In this document: positions 18,268-27,473 of the stretch, in pieces
Layout of the letters: the number at the start of each line of letters is the position of its first letter
Position numbering within the stretch: the first letter of the stretch is position 1
Assembly: GCA_000687655.1 (NCBI GenBank)
Contig: JHWR01000002.1
Coordinates: 186,001-250,000 of the forward strand
Reading direction: 5' to 3'
DNA length: 64,000 nt
Source: Lachnospiraceae bacterium YSB2008
GTDB lineage: Bacteria > Bacillota > Clostridia > Lachnospirales > Lachnospiraceae
Translations under genes and position numbers: made by a program
Notes under the pieces: model-generated
The model's input: the letters and a program-made list of their open reading frames with translations, nothing else
What the model was told of the DNA's origin: nothing
Databases searched by the model: none

Positions 18268-19230
18268 ATGAACCAGCCTGTAAGAAAAACAACTCCAAAA
18301 GGAATATTCATGCTTCTTCTCACAGCCCTTATATGGGGATCATCCTTTGTGGCTCAAAGTCTTGGGATGGAAAAGATAGAAGCTTATACATTTAATGGAA
18401 TTAGAACCCTTATCGGGGCGCTCTTCCTTCTTCCTTTGGTAATACTTAGAAGAAATGCCAAAAAGAAACGTCTGATCATGTCAGGATTATCATCTGAAAA
18501 TGTAAAGGCAAAAATGAAAACCTCAAAAAGGCAGATAAAGTACAGTATAGTTATAAGCCTCGTGTTCTTTCTTGCCTGCAACTTTCAGCAATTTGCTTTC
18601 TACTATTCTACAGCTGGTAAAATTGCATTCATAACAGCCCTGTATATGTTCTTCGTACCACTCTTCGGTTCATTTCTTGGAAAGAAAGTCCGAATTCTCA
18701 CTTGGATATCCATTATTATTGGATTTGTAGGGCTTTTCCTTCTTTGCATAAACCCTGAAGACATGACAGATATAAATCTTGGAGATATACTGGCCACCAT
18801 ATGTGCCATATTCTATTCATTTCATATTCTTATTATAGAAAGAATGTCTGATATGACAGAAAAAGAACATGAGCCTATAGACGGGGTTGAGATTTCATTC
18901 ACCCAGTTCCTGATTTCAGGAACGCTTACTATAATACTCATGTTCATATTCGAAAATCCGGATATTCATAATATAATTGCGGCCGGGAAGCCAATACTCT
19001 ATGCCGGAATTATGAGCTGCGGAGTTGCTTATACTCTCCAGATAGTCGGTCAGAAGTATACCGAAGCAACCGTTGCTTCTCTTCTGATGTGTATGGAATC
19101 AGTTTTCGCAGTTATCGCGGCAGCTATAGTATTAAATGAAAAGATGACCTTCCAGGAAATCTTTGGCTGTGTGATAATGTTTACAGCAATAATCTTATCA
19201 CAGATTGCTGAATGTCAGAGCGTTTCCTGA
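18268..19230 (+). CDS. DMT-superfamily (EamA) transporter
   Basis: 320 residues with ten hydrophobic segments in two EamA repeats. LLLTALIWGSSFVAQSLGM at the start of repeat 1 and VAYTLQIVGQKYTEATVASLLMCMESVF in repeat 2 are typical. The family exports amino acids or other metabolites; the substrate cannot be told. An unusually long basic loop (residues 50-90) separates helices 2 and 3. AAGGAA precedes the ATG. It is the only rightward gene before oadB and stands alone. Confidence 0.88.
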   Translation: MNQPVRKTTPKGIFMLLLTALIWGSSFVAQSLGMEKIEAYTFNGIRTLIGALFLLPLVILRRNAKKKRLIMSGLSSENVKAKMKTSKRQIKYSIVISLVFFLACNFQQFAFYYSTAGKIAFITALYMFFVPLFGSFLGKKVRILTWISIIIGFVGLFLLCINPEDMTDINLGDILATICAIFYSFHILIIERMSDMTEKEHEPIDGVEISFTQFLISGTLTIILMFIFENPDIHNIIAAGKPILYAGIMSCGVAYTLQIVGQKYTEATVASLLMCMESVFAVIAAAIVLNEKMTFQEIFGCVIMFTAIILSQIAECQSVS

Positions 19231-19297
19231 AGTCTTTTTACTTATATACATTGCTTCATCTGCATCGGAATATAGCTCCGCAATCTTCTATTATAAC

Positions 19298-19332
19298 AAA
19301 AAACAGCCGCCATACAAGCTGTATGGCGGCCG
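19298..19332 (-). terminator. Intrinsic terminator of mscL
   Basis: On the minus strand GCCGCCATAC pairs with GTATGGCGGC and is followed by TGTTTTTT. The rightward strand has no T run, so it mainly serves mscL. Confidence 0.8.
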
Positions 19333-19348
19333 TTGATTTAGCATAACA

Positions 19349-19765
19349 TTATTCCTTGATATCAGATGTACAATGTGGACACTTGATAGCTTTGATATCG
19401 ATCTCGCTCTGGCAGAAAGGACATTTCTTTGTAAGAGGTTCTGCCTCTTCTTCCTTCTTCTTTCCGATAGTCATGAGCTTATTCATAGCCTTGAGCATCG
19501 CGAAAAGGATTATAGCAACGATAAGGAAATTAACTACTGCTGAAATAAAGTCACCCCAAAGTATTGCATTTCCTTCAGGTCCCGGAAGTGGTATCTTGCC
19601 ACCGAACTCGGTTCCACCGAGGATGCTGATAAGAGGTGTGATGAAATCATCTGTAAATGCAGTTACGATTGCTGTAAATGCTCCACCGATGATAACACCG
19701 ATTGCCATGTCCATTACGTTGCCCTTAAGAGCAAATTCCTTGAATTCCTTCAAAAACTTCTTCAT
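19349..19765 (-). CDS. mscL: Large-conductance mechanosensitive channel MscL with zinc-ribbon tail
   Basis: 138 residues. MscL features are the N-terminal FKEFALKGNVMDMAIGVIIGGAFTAIV (first helix), the periplasmic loop, and a second helix near residues 70-95. The usual C-terminal cytoplasmic helix is followed by CPFCQSEIDIKAIKCPHC (residues 115-132), a four-Cys zinc ribbon. The channel opens under membrane tension to release solutes during hypo-osmotic shock. The ribbon could affect gating or pentamer assembly, but this is inferred. Transcribed alone. Confidence 0.95.
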   Translation of the reverse strand: MKKFLKEFKEFALKGNVMDMAIGVIIGGAFTAIVTAFTDDFITPLISILGGTEFGGKIPLPGPEGNAILWGDFISAVVNFLIVAIILFAMLKAMNKLMTIGKKKEEEAEPLTKKCPFCQSEIDIKAIKCPHCTSDIKE

Positions 19766-19899
19766 AAAGAAACCTCCCTACTTTTTGTTCTTTTACCCCA
19801 ATTAGGTCTACATAAAACCAATAAGAATTATAACACAAGAAAATGTATTGTTCCATATTTTTTATGCAGATATCAAAGAAAATCTTTAATGCTCAGATA

Positions 19900-21660
19900 T
19901 CAGAACACATTAAATCTGTCTTTCTGAGAATATGATGTATGTAAAAGTTCTTCCGCTTTCTCAGAACCAGGTTCCCCAAGGAAATCCTTGTAAAGCTGCT
20001 GAATCTGAGGGTTATCAGATGAAACTCTGAGAGGCATTGCAAGATCCTCATCATAGAGTGCTTTCATACGAAGCTCCTTGTAGCCATATCCAAGCCTTCC
20101 ATTTTTCTTGGAAGCAGGGATAATGGACTGGCCACCACCATTGATACATCCACCCGGACATCCCATGATTTCTATAAATGTATATGGTGATTCTCCGGCT
20201 TTTACAGCCTCAAGAAGCGGTTTTGCTGCAGTCATGCTTGAAGCTATTGCTATCTTAAGAGTCTTTCCTCCTACTTCAACCTCAGCTTCTTTAACTCCAT
20301 CCATTCCTCGGCATGCCATGAAATCAACTTCTTCAAGAACCTTACCGTCCAGCTTCTGCTTAACTGTACGAAGTGCAGCCTCCATAACACCACCGGTTGC
20401 TCCGAAGATAACTCCGGCTCCTGTATAATCACCAAGAAGATCAGGATCGAATTTCTCATCAGGAAGCTCTTCCCAATCTATACCGAAGCATTTGATGAGT
20501 CTTGCGCACTCTCTGGTTGTAAGAACAGCATCTACATCAACATATTCGCCGGTTTTGCATTCAGGTCTCTTAATCTCTGACTTCTTAGCTATACAAGGCA
20601 TAATTGAAACAACATAAATATCCTTAGGATCTATATTATTCTTCTCAGCCCAATATGTCTTAACTATTGCACCAAACATCATATGAGGTGACTTAGCTGA
20701 ACTAAGATGAGGAAGAAGCTCAGGATACTGATACTCTATATATCTTATCCATCCAGGTGAGCATGAGGTGAACATCGGAAGAACTCCACCGTTCTCAATC
20801 CTCTTAAGAAGCTCAGTACCCTCTTCCATTATCGTAAGGTCAGCACCGAAGTTTGTATCATAAACCCTGTCAAAACCGCATGCTCTGAGGGCTGCTGCCA
20901 TTTTACCGGTAACATTTGTACCTATAGGCATTCCGAACTCCTCGCCAAGCGAAGCTCTTACCGCAGGAGCAGTCTGAACTATCACAGTTTTATTCGGATT
21001 GTTCAATGCATCTATAACATAATGAATGTCTTCTTTTTCTGTAAGTGCTCCGACAGGACAGTTGATAACGCACTGACCGCACTGCATACAGTTAACATCA
21101 TTGAAACCTTTATCAAAAACAGGCCCCACCTTTGTATTAAAGCCTCTGTTCTGAAGGCCGAGAATACCAAGTCCCTGAACTTTCTTACATGTATCTATAC
21201 ATCTGCCGCAGAGAACGCACTTGCTGGTATCTCTTACGATTCCCGGACTTGCATCTTCAAATGTAGGCTTTGTATGCTCACCCTCGAACTTATTCTCTCT
21301 TACTCCGAGTTCTTCGCAGAGAGTCTGGAGCTCACAGTTCTGATTTCTCTTGCATGAGAGACAGTTCTTATTGTGATTTGACATGATAAGCTCTACGGAA
21401 TTCTTCCTACCCTTAAGAGCTCTCTCTGAATTTGTGAAGACTTCCATGCCTTCTGCTACAGGAGTCGTACAAGCCGAAAGGAGTGCCCTTCCGTTTTTGA
21501 CCTCAACAAGGCAGACTCTGCAGGCACCTGATTTGGTTATATCTTTCAGATAACAGAGTGTAGGAATATGGATTCCGTTAGCGCGGGCAGCTTCAAGTAT
21601 GGTCTGTCCTGCTTCAGCCTGTATATCTCTTCCGTTAATCTTAAGATTTACTGTTGCCAT
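19900..21660 (-). CDS. hydA: [FeFe] hydrogenase catalytic subunit, NADH/ferredoxin bifurcating type (HydA)
   Basis: 586 residues. Domains in order: N-terminal [2Fe-2S] ferredoxin (CYLKDITKSGACRVC), a His-Cys [4Fe-4S] motif (HNKNCLSCKRNQNC), two [4Fe-4S] clusters (CVLCGRCIDTC, CMQCGQCVINC), and the H-cluster domain. H-cluster motifs are TSCSPGW, MPCIAKKSE and GCPGGCINGGG. The TSCSPGW variant and the HydB/HydC partners match the trimeric bifurcating class. The complex interconverts H2 with reduced ferredoxin plus NADH. AAGGAGG precedes the ATG. Confidence 0.95.
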   Translation of the reverse strand: MATVNLKINGRDIQAEAGQTILEAARANGIHIPTLCYLKDITKSGACRVCLVEVKNGRALLSACTTPVAEGMEVFTNSERALKGRKNSVELIMSNHNKNCLSCKRNQNCELQTLCEELGVRENKFEGEHTKPTFEDASPGIVRDTSKCVLCGRCIDTCKKVQGLGILGLQNRGFNTKVGPVFDKGFNDVNCMQCGQCVINCPVGALTEKEDIHYVIDALNNPNKTVIVQTAPAVRASLGEEFGMPIGTNVTGKMAAALRACGFDRVYDTNFGADLTIMEEGTELLKRIENGGVLPMFTSCSPGWIRYIEYQYPELLPHLSSAKSPHMMFGAIVKTYWAEKNNIDPKDIYVVSIMPCIAKKSEIKRPECKTGEYVDVDAVLTTRECARLIKCFGIDWEELPDEKFDPDLLGDYTGAGVIFGATGGVMEAALRTVKQKLDGKVLEEVDFMACRGMDGVKEAEVEVGGKTLKIAIASSMTAAKPLLEAVKAGESPYTFIEIMGCPGGCINGGGQSIIPASKKNGRLGYGYKELRMKALYDEDLAMPLRVSSDNPQIQQLYKDFLGEPGSEKAEELLHTSYSQKDRFNVF

Positions 21661-21672
21661 ATTCTCACCTCC

Positions 21673-23577
21673 TTATCTTCTTTCTACTGCGCCAAAGCGG
21701 CATGCTGATATACATGTACCGCACTTGATACATTTCTCAAAATTAATAACATAAGGCTCCTTGCCCGGAACACCTGTAATACAGTTAACAGGACAGTTCC
21801 TTGCACAAAGTGAACACTTCTTACATTTTTCAGGATTGATCCTGTATTCAAGAAGCTTCTTGCAGACACCTGCTGGACACTTCCTGTGAAGTATATGAGC
21901 CTCATATTCCTCACGGAAATTCTTTAAGGTTGAAAGGATAGGATTCGGTGCTGTCTGACCAAGTCCGCAGAGTGCGGTATCCTTAATCTCATAGCAGAGC
22001 TGTTCCATCTCATCCAGCATCTCAAGAGTACCTTCACCCTCTGTGATCTTGGTTAGCATCTCGAGAAGTCTCTTGGTGCCGACACGGCATGGGGTACATT
22101 TACCACAGGATTCATCACAAATGAATTCCATATAGAACTTAGCCACGTCAACCATACAGTTATCTTCGTCAAGAACTATCATACCTCCTGAACCCATCAT
22201 GGAACCTGCAGCAATCAGGTTCTCATAATCGATAGGTGTATCAAGCTCGTTCTCTGTAAGGCATCCGCCTGAAGGACCACCTGTCTGAACAGCCTTGAAT
22301 TTCTTGCCATTCGGACAACCGCCGCCTATATCATAGATGATCTCGCGAAGAGTTGTTCCCATAGGAATTTCAACAAGTCCGGTATTTACGATATTTCCAC
22401 CAAGAGCAAACACCTTGGTACCCTTTGATTTATCAGTTCCTATACCTGAATACCATTCAGCGCCTTTATTGATGATCTGCGCTACATTTGCAAGTGTTTC
22501 AACGTTATTTATAGATGTAGGCTTGCCCCATACACCGGCAACTGCAGGGAATGGAGGCTTAGGTGTAGGCATTCCTCTCTTACCTTCTATTGAAGCTATA
22601 AGAGCAGTCTCTTCACCACAGACAAATGCGCCGGCACCGAGTCTTATCTCTATGTCAAAATCAAAGCCTGAATCAAATATATTTTTTCCAAGAAGACCAA
22701 GCTCTTTAGCCTGATCAATAGCTATACGTAAACGGCCGACAGCTATAGGATACTCAGCACGGATATAAACATAGCCCTGATGAGCACCAACTGCATAAGC
22801 CATGATAGTCATACCCTCTATAATGGCATGTGGATCACCTTCCAGAATGGAACGATCCATGAAAGCACCCGGATCACCTTCATCAGCATTACATATAACA
22901 TACTTCTCATCACCCGGCTGATCCTTCTCAAACTGCCACTTAAGGCCGGTAGGGAATCCTGCGCCACCACGTCCTCTGAGACCTGAAGCCTTCATAACAT
23001 CAATAACTTCCTGTGGTGTCATACTGGTAAGAACCTTGCCAAGTGCAGAATATCCATCTACAGCAATGTATTCATGCACATCTTCAGGATTAAGCTTACC
23101 GCAGTTCCTGAGTGCTATACGCTCCTGCTTCTCATAGAACTTAATCTTATTGATATCCTTGATAAGCTCCTTGGTTTCAGGATTGATATCCGTAAGCTGG
23201 AGTTCTTCAATAACCTCGCCGCCGATAAGGTGATCAGTAACTATTCTCTCTGCATCATCCGGAGTAACATGGCTGTAGAAAACCTCATCCGGATAAACAG
23301 CTATTATAGGTCCCTTCTGGCAAAGACCGAAGCAACCGGTCTTTATTACATTTACATTATCCTTAAGTCCGTACTTTTCACAGGCTTCTTCCAATGCCTT
23401 TCCTATGGCTGGCGAACTGGATGCTGTACATCCTGTTCCGGCACAGTAAAGAACATTGTAATGAACCGAAGACTTCTTCTCTTCTCTGGCAAGTACGTAT
23501 TCTTCATCTTTTTCACGAAGTGCAACCTTGTAAAGGTAAGCTTCGCGTAAGTCCTGTAATTCTTTAATACTCTTCAT
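21673..23577 (-). CDS. hydB: Bifurcating hydrogenase NuoF-like subunit (HydB)
   Basis: 634 residues. An N-terminal thioredoxin-like [2Fe-2S] domain (CAGTGCTASSS and CFGLCQKGP) comes first. Then the NuoF core binds FMN and NAD (GLRGRGGAGFPTG, residues ~200) with its [4Fe-4S] motif CGKCTPCRVGTKRLLE. A C-terminal two-cluster ferredoxin (CKKCSLCARNC, CIKCGTCISAC) ends it. It is the flavin bifurcation site of HydABC. It starts 12 bases after hydC; GGGGG lies upstream of the ATG. Confidence 0.95.
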   Translation of the reverse strand: MKSIKELQDLREAYLYKVALREKDEEYVLAREEKKSSVHYNVLYCAGTGCTASSSPAIGKALEEACEKYGLKDNVNVIKTGCFGLCQKGPIIAVYPDEVFYSHVTPDDAERIVTDHLIGGEVIEELQLTDINPETKELIKDINKIKFYEKQERIALRNCGKLNPEDVHEYIAVDGYSALGKVLTSMTPQEVIDVMKASGLRGRGGAGFPTGLKWQFEKDQPGDEKYVICNADEGDPGAFMDRSILEGDPHAIIEGMTIMAYAVGAHQGYVYIRAEYPIAVGRLRIAIDQAKELGLLGKNIFDSGFDFDIEIRLGAGAFVCGEETALIASIEGKRGMPTPKPPFPAVAGVWGKPTSINNVETLANVAQIINKGAEWYSGIGTDKSKGTKVFALGGNIVNTGLVEIPMGTTLREIIYDIGGGCPNGKKFKAVQTGGPSGGCLTENELDTPIDYENLIAAGSMMGSGGMIVLDEDNCMVDVAKFYMEFICDESCGKCTPCRVGTKRLLEMLTKITEGEGTLEMLDEMEQLCYEIKDTALCGLGQTAPNPILSTLKNFREEYEAHILHRKCPAGVCKKLLEYRINPEKCKKCSLCARNCPVNCITGVPGKEPYVINFEKCIKCGTCISACRFGAVERR

Positions 23578-23588
23578 GACAGCCCCCT

Positions 23589-24089
23589 TTACATATTTCC
23601 GTGTTTCTTTTCTTCTTCAATAATAAGCTTAAGAGCCTTAAGCATCTTATTATCCTTTGTAGCATCACCTATAACACTTCCATCAAGAACGGCTACAGGA
23701 GCAAGACCACAGGCGCCAAGACACCTTGTTGCATCCAGTGAGAACATTCCGTCAGGACTCGTTCCATTTACAGGTGCTCCTGTAAGCTCGGTAGCCTGAT
23801 CAATAAGCTTCTGACCGCCTTTTACGTAGCATGCAGTACCAAGGCAGACATTTATTACATGTTTGCCCTTCGGTTCTGTAGTAAACTGTGCATAGAACAT
23901 TACTACCCCATATACCTCAGCTACACTTGTATCTGTAGCATCGGCTATTTTTTCCATAGCTTCAAATGGAATGTACCCGAGTTCTTCCTGTACGTCATGA
24001 AGCATGACGATGACCGGACCGGGTTCATTTTTATGTCTCTCAACTATATTGTCTATAGTAGAAAGAGCAGCCGGATTAAGCCTTTCCAT
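23589..24089 (-). CDS. hydC: Bifurcating hydrogenase NuoE-like subunit (HydC)
   Basis: 166 residues from ATG 24089, chosen because AGGAGG lies six bases upstream; longer frames add an implausible N-terminus. The [2Fe-2S] ligands are CLGTACYVKGG and CLGACGLAP, as in NuoE. It is the first gene of hydCBA and passes electrons within the complex. The order hydC-hydB-hydA, with gaps of 11-12 bases, indicates one transcript. Confidence 0.94.
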   Translation of the reverse strand: MERLNPAALSTIDNIVERHKNEPGPVIVMLHDVQEELGYIPFEAMEKIADATDTSVAEVYGVVMFYAQFTTEPKGKHVINVCLGTACYVKGGQKLIDQATELTGAPVNGTSPDGMFSLDATRCLGACGLAPVAVLDGSVIGDATKDNKMLKALKLIIEEEKKHGNM

Positions 24090-24132
24090 CATATACCTCC
24101 TCTGTTGATAAATATTCTCAAAAACTTCTAAA

Positions 24133-24162
24133 ATTATATCAAATCTGACCACTGTTTTGCAA
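24133..24162 (-). promoter_or_regulatory. Promoter of hydCBA
   Basis: Reading leftward: TTGCAA, 18 bases, TATAAT (perfect -10). It lies 44 bases upstream of ATG 24089, just after the tpiA terminator. Confidence 0.7.
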
Positions 24163-24163
24163 C

Positions 24164-24196
24164 AAAAAAGAAGCCGGAGAAAAGCTCTCCGACTTC
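24164..24196 (-). terminator. Intrinsic terminator of tpiA
   Basis: On the minus strand GAAGTCGGAGA pairs with TCTCCGGCTTC and is followed by six T. It separates glycolysis genes from hydCBA. Confidence 0.88.
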
Positions 24197-24224
24197 CTTT
24201 ATAAAGCCATATAAATTCAGCATT

Positions 24225-24971
24225 TTAGTAGCAAACGATCTTGCCGAAATCTTCCTTAAGTGAAGCACCGCCAACAAGTCCGCCATCGATATCAGGCTGT
24301 GCAAAAAGCTCTGCTGCATTACCTGCATTTACAGATCCACCGTACTGTATACGAACTGCTTCAGCTGTAGCTGCATCATACATCTCAGCTATGCACTCTC
24401 TGATGCCCTTGCAAACTTCCTCAGCCTGCTCTGTAGTAGCTGTCTTACCTGTTCCAATAGCCCAGATTGGTTCATAAGCTATAACAAGGTTCTTAACATC
24501 ATCAGCTGCTACTCCGTAAAGGTCAGACTTGATCTGGAATCTGATCCAGTCCATGGTAACTCCCATCTCTCTCTGCTCAAGTGACTCACCACAGCAAAGG
24601 ATTGGTGTGATACCTGCTTCGATAGCCTTCTTAACCTTCTTGTTAAGGAATTCATCAGTCTCATTAAAGTACTCACGACGCTCTGAATGTCCAATGATTA
24701 CATACTTTACACCTGCATCAACAAGCATTGGTGCAGAAATTTCACCGGTGTATGCGCCCTTATCCTCGATATAGAAGTTCTCAGCTCCAACTGCTACGTT
24801 TGAGCCCTTAACTGCCTCTACTACAGGAACTATGTCTATAGCAGGAACACAGTAAACAACATCTACATCATCATTCTTTACAAGATCCTTTAAGGTATCT
24901 ACAAGCTTAACTGCCTCACTTGGAGTCATGTTCATCTTCCAGTTACCTGCAATAATCTTACGTCTAGCCAT
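24225..24971 (-). CDS. tpiA: Triosephosphate isomerase
   Basis: 248 residues, normal for the family. Substrate Lys is in AGNWKMN, catalytic His in IIGHSERR, catalytic Glu in [14 protein letters not shown], and the phosphate loop in YGGSVN. It interconverts dihydroxyacetone phosphate and glyceraldehyde-3-phosphate. It follows pgk by 14 bases and has a terminator behind it. Confidence 0.97.
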   Translation of the reverse strand: MARRKIIAGNWKMNMTPSEAVKLVDTLKDLVKNDDVDVVYCVPAIDIVPVVEAVKGSNVAVGAENFYIEDKGAYTGEISAPMLVDAGVKYVIIGHSERREYFNETDEFLNKKVKKAIEAGITPILCCGESLEQREMGVTMDWIRFQIKSDLYGVAADDVKNLVIAYEPIWAIGTGKTATTEQAEEVCKGIRECIAEMYDAATAEAVRIQYGGSVNAGNAAELFAQPDIDGGLVGGASLKEDFGKIVCY

Positions 24972-24985
24972 ATTTTTATATCTCC

Positions 24986-26197
24986 TTATTTATCATTTGC
25001 TGCTGCTACGCCAGGAAGCTCCTTGCCCTCAAGGAATTCAAGTGAAGCACCACCACCTGTTGAAATGTGGCTCATCTTATCACCGAATCCAAGCTGGTTA
25101 CAAGCTGCTGCAGAATCACCACCACCGATGATTGTTGTAGCATCTGTCTCTGCAAGTGCCTGAGCAACTGCGATAGTACCTGCTGCAAGTGTAGGATTCT
25201 CAAATACACCCATAGGTCCGTTCCAAACAACTGTCTTAGCTGTCTTAGCAGCCTCTGCGAAGAGTGCCCTTGTCTCCTCACCTATATCAAGGCCTTCCAT
25301 ATCTGCAGGAATTGCATCTGAAGGAACTGTCTTAACTTCGATTGGTCCATCGATAGGATCAGGGAATCCTGCTGCGATAACTGTATCTACAGGAAGAAGA
25401 AGCTTCTTGCCGAGCTTCTCAGCCTTCTCTATCATTTCCTTACAATAATCAAGCTTAGAATCATCAACGAGTGAAAGACCAACTTCCTTGCCCTGAGCCT
25501 TAAGGAATGTATAAGCCATACCACCACCGATGATAAGTGTATCACACTTCTCAAGAAGGTTAGAAATAACATTAAGCTTATCAGCAACCTTAGCACCACC
25601 AAGGATAGCTACGAAAGGACGTACAGGATTTTCAACTGCATTTCCGAGGAAATCGATTTCCTTCTGCATAAGATATCCAACAACTGCTGTGTCAACAAAC
25701 TGAGTAACACCAACATTTGAGCAGTGAGCTCTGTGAGCTGTACCGAATGCATCATTTACAAATACATCACAGATAGAAGCAAGATCCTTTGAGAATGCTT
25801 CACCGTTCTTTGTCTCCTCAGCACGGAATCTTGTATTCTCAAGAAGGATAACATCTCCATCCTGCATAGCATTAACAGCTTCAACAACGTTAGGACCTAC
25901 TACTTCAGGATTAGGAACGAATTTAACTTCCTGTCCGAGAAGCTCTGAAAGACGTACAGCAACAGGTGCGAGAGTCTTTGTAAGCTTGTCCTCTTCTGTC
26001 TTAACCTTTCCAAGGTGTGAGCAAAGTATAATCTTTCCACCATCAGCTATAAGCTTTTTGATAGTAGGAAGTGCAGCAACCAGACGGTTCTCGTCTGTAA
26101 TCTTGCCTTCTTTTAAAGGTACATTAAAGTCGCAGCGGCAAAGCACGCGCTGTCCCTTTACATTGATATCGTCTACGGATTTCTTGTTCAGTGACAT
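24986..26197 (-). CDS. pgk: Phosphoglycerate kinase
   Basis: 403 residues, normal length. Substrate-binding [11 protein letters not shown] and CSHLGKVK are at the N-terminus, and the hinge and nucleotide-binding [11 protein letters not shown] and [10 protein letters not shown] at the C-terminus. It makes ATP from 1,3-bisphosphoglycerate. A glycine/alanine tail ends [11 protein letters not shown]. It is co-transcribed with tpiA and separated from gap by a strong hairpin. Confidence 0.97.
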   Translation of the reverse strand: MSLNKKSVDDINVKGQRVLCRCDFNVPLKEGKITDENRLVAALPTIKKLIADGGKIILCSHLGKVKTEEDKLTKTLAPVAVRLSELLGQEVKFVPNPEVVGPNVVEAVNAMQDGDVILLENTRFRAEETKNGEAFSKDLASICDVFVNDAFGTAHRAHCSNVGVTQFVDTAVVGYLMQKEIDFLGNAVENPVRPFVAILGGAKVADKLNVISNLLEKCDTLIIGGGMAYTFLKAQGKEVGLSLVDDSKLDYCKEMIEKAEKLGKKLLLPVDTVIAAGFPDPIDGPIEVKTVPSDAIPADMEGLDIGEETRALFAEAAKTAKTVVWNGPMGVFENPTLAAGTIAVAQALAETDATTIIGGGDSAAACNQLGFGDKMSHISTGGGASLEFLEGKELPGVAAANDK

Positions 26198-26230
26198 AAT
26201 CTTCCTCCTGCATTAATTTAGAATAATTCA

Positions 26231-26267
26231 TAAAATAAGGGTCCGGTCCATAAAAGACCGGACCCTC
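26231..26267 (-). terminator. Hairpin terminator or attenuator between gap and pgk
   Basis: On the minus strand AGGGTCCGGTC pairs perfectly with GACCGGACCCT (11 bp) around a seven-base loop, followed by TATTTTA. The weak T stretch suggests partial termination, giving more gap than pgk-tpiA transcript. That ratio is inferred. Confidence 0.75.
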
Positions 26268-26303
26268 GTTAGGTTTTAATATGTTTCGAGGTCGCGAAGC
26301 TTA

Positions 26304-27356
26304 TTAGTCATTAAGTGTGCTATCAAGCTCTGCGAAGTACTTAATGGTTCTAACCATCTGGCTTGTGTATGAATTCTCATTGTCATACCATGAAACAACC
26401 TGAACTTCAAACAGATCGTCAGCAATCTTGCTAACCATTGTCTGTGTAGCATCGAAGAGTGAACCAAATCTCATACCGATAACGTCTGAAGAAACGATAG
26501 GCTCCTCATTGTAACCGAATGACTCTGATGCAGCTGCCTTCATAGCAGCATTGATACCATCAACTGTAACGTCTGCCTTCTTAACAACAGCTGTAAGGAT
26601 TGTTGTTGAACCTGTTGGTACAGGAACTCTCTGTGCAGAACCGATGAGCTTTCCGTTAAGCTCTGGGATAACAAGGCCGATAGCCTTTGCAGCACCAGTT
26701 GAGTTAGGAACGATGTTAGCAGCGCCGGCACGTGCTCTTCTAAGATCACCCTTTCTGTGTGGTCCGTCAAGGATCATCTGGTCACCAGTGTAAGCATGAA
26801 TTGTGCTCATGATACCACTCTGGATTGGAGCATAATCATTAAGTGCCTTAGCCATAGGAGCGAGGCAGTTTGTTGTACATGAAGCAGCTGATATAATCTT
26901 ATCCTCAGCTGTAAGTGTCTTCTCATTAACTGAGAAAACGATAGTCTTAAGATCATTTCCTGCTGGAGCTGAAATAACAACCTTCTTAGCACCTGCATCG
27001 ATATGAGCCTGTGACTTATCCTTTGAGCAGTAGAAACCTGTACACTCAAGAACAACATCTACACCGATCTCTCCCCAAGGAAGCTCTGCAGCATTTGCCT
27101 TAGCATAGATCTGAAGTGTCTTACCATCAACTGTAATTGTATTAGCCTCATCATCAGCTGTAACTGTATGTGCAGCCTCACCGATCTTTCCGCAGTATCC
27201 ACCCTGTGCAGTGTCATACTTAAGAAGATGAGCAAGCATTGAAGGCTTTGTAAGATCGTTGATTGCAACGACCTCATATCCTTCTGCGCCAAACATCTGT
27301 CTGAATGCAAGACGACCGATACGTCCGAAACCATTAATTGCTACCTTAACTGCCAT
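26304..27356 (-). CDS. gap: Glyceraldehyde-3-phosphate dehydrogenase, type I
   Basis: 350 residues. The NAD-binding start [16 protein letters not shown] and the catalytic [12 protein letters not shown] (Cys near residue 158) are present, with SWYDNENSY near the end. It oxidises glyceraldehyde-3-phosphate to 1,3-bisphosphoglycerate. Asp in the NDLT position after strand 2 suggests NAD rather than NADP. AGGAGG precedes the ATG. Confidence 0.97.
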   Translation of the reverse strand: MAVKVAINGFGRIGRLAFRQMFGAEGYEVVAINDLTKPSMLAHLLKYDTAQGGYCGKIGEAAHTVTADDEANTITVDGKTLQIYAKANAAELPWGEIGVDVVLECTGFYCSKDKSQAHIDAGAKKVVISAPAGNDLKTIVFSVNEKTLTAEDKIISAASCTTNCLAPMAKALNDYAPIQSGIMSTIHAYTGDQMILDGPHRKGDLRRARAGAANIVPNSTGAAKAIGLVIPELNGKLIGSAQRVPVPTGSTTILTAVVKKADVTVDGINAAMKAAASESFGYNEEPIVSSDVIGMRFGSLFDATQTMVSKIADDLFEVQVVSWYDNENSYTSQMVRTIKYFAELDSTLND

Positions 27357-27431
27357 GTTTAATTCCTCCTAAACATATATATTTTTTTAATGCTTTGCAG
27401 CAAGTATTTGAGATAATTCTCACGTAGAATA

Positions 27432-27460
27432 ATAATACATATTTTGAATTACTTTTTCAA
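27432..27460 (-). promoter_or_regulatory. Promoter of gap
   Basis: Reading leftward: TTGAAA, 17 bases, TATTAT. It lies about 75 bases before the start and leaves a leader long enough for folding, though no known riboswitch was recognised. Confidence 0.65.
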
Positions 27461-27473
27461 GAGTAAATTTAAG

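Noticed and set aside
22337-22714. Plus-strand open frame of 125 codons
   Set aside because: Antisense to hydB, whose flavin and NAD motifs are certain.
27357-27460. A riboswitch in the gap leader
   Set aside because: The leader is short and I could recognise no known riboswitch core.
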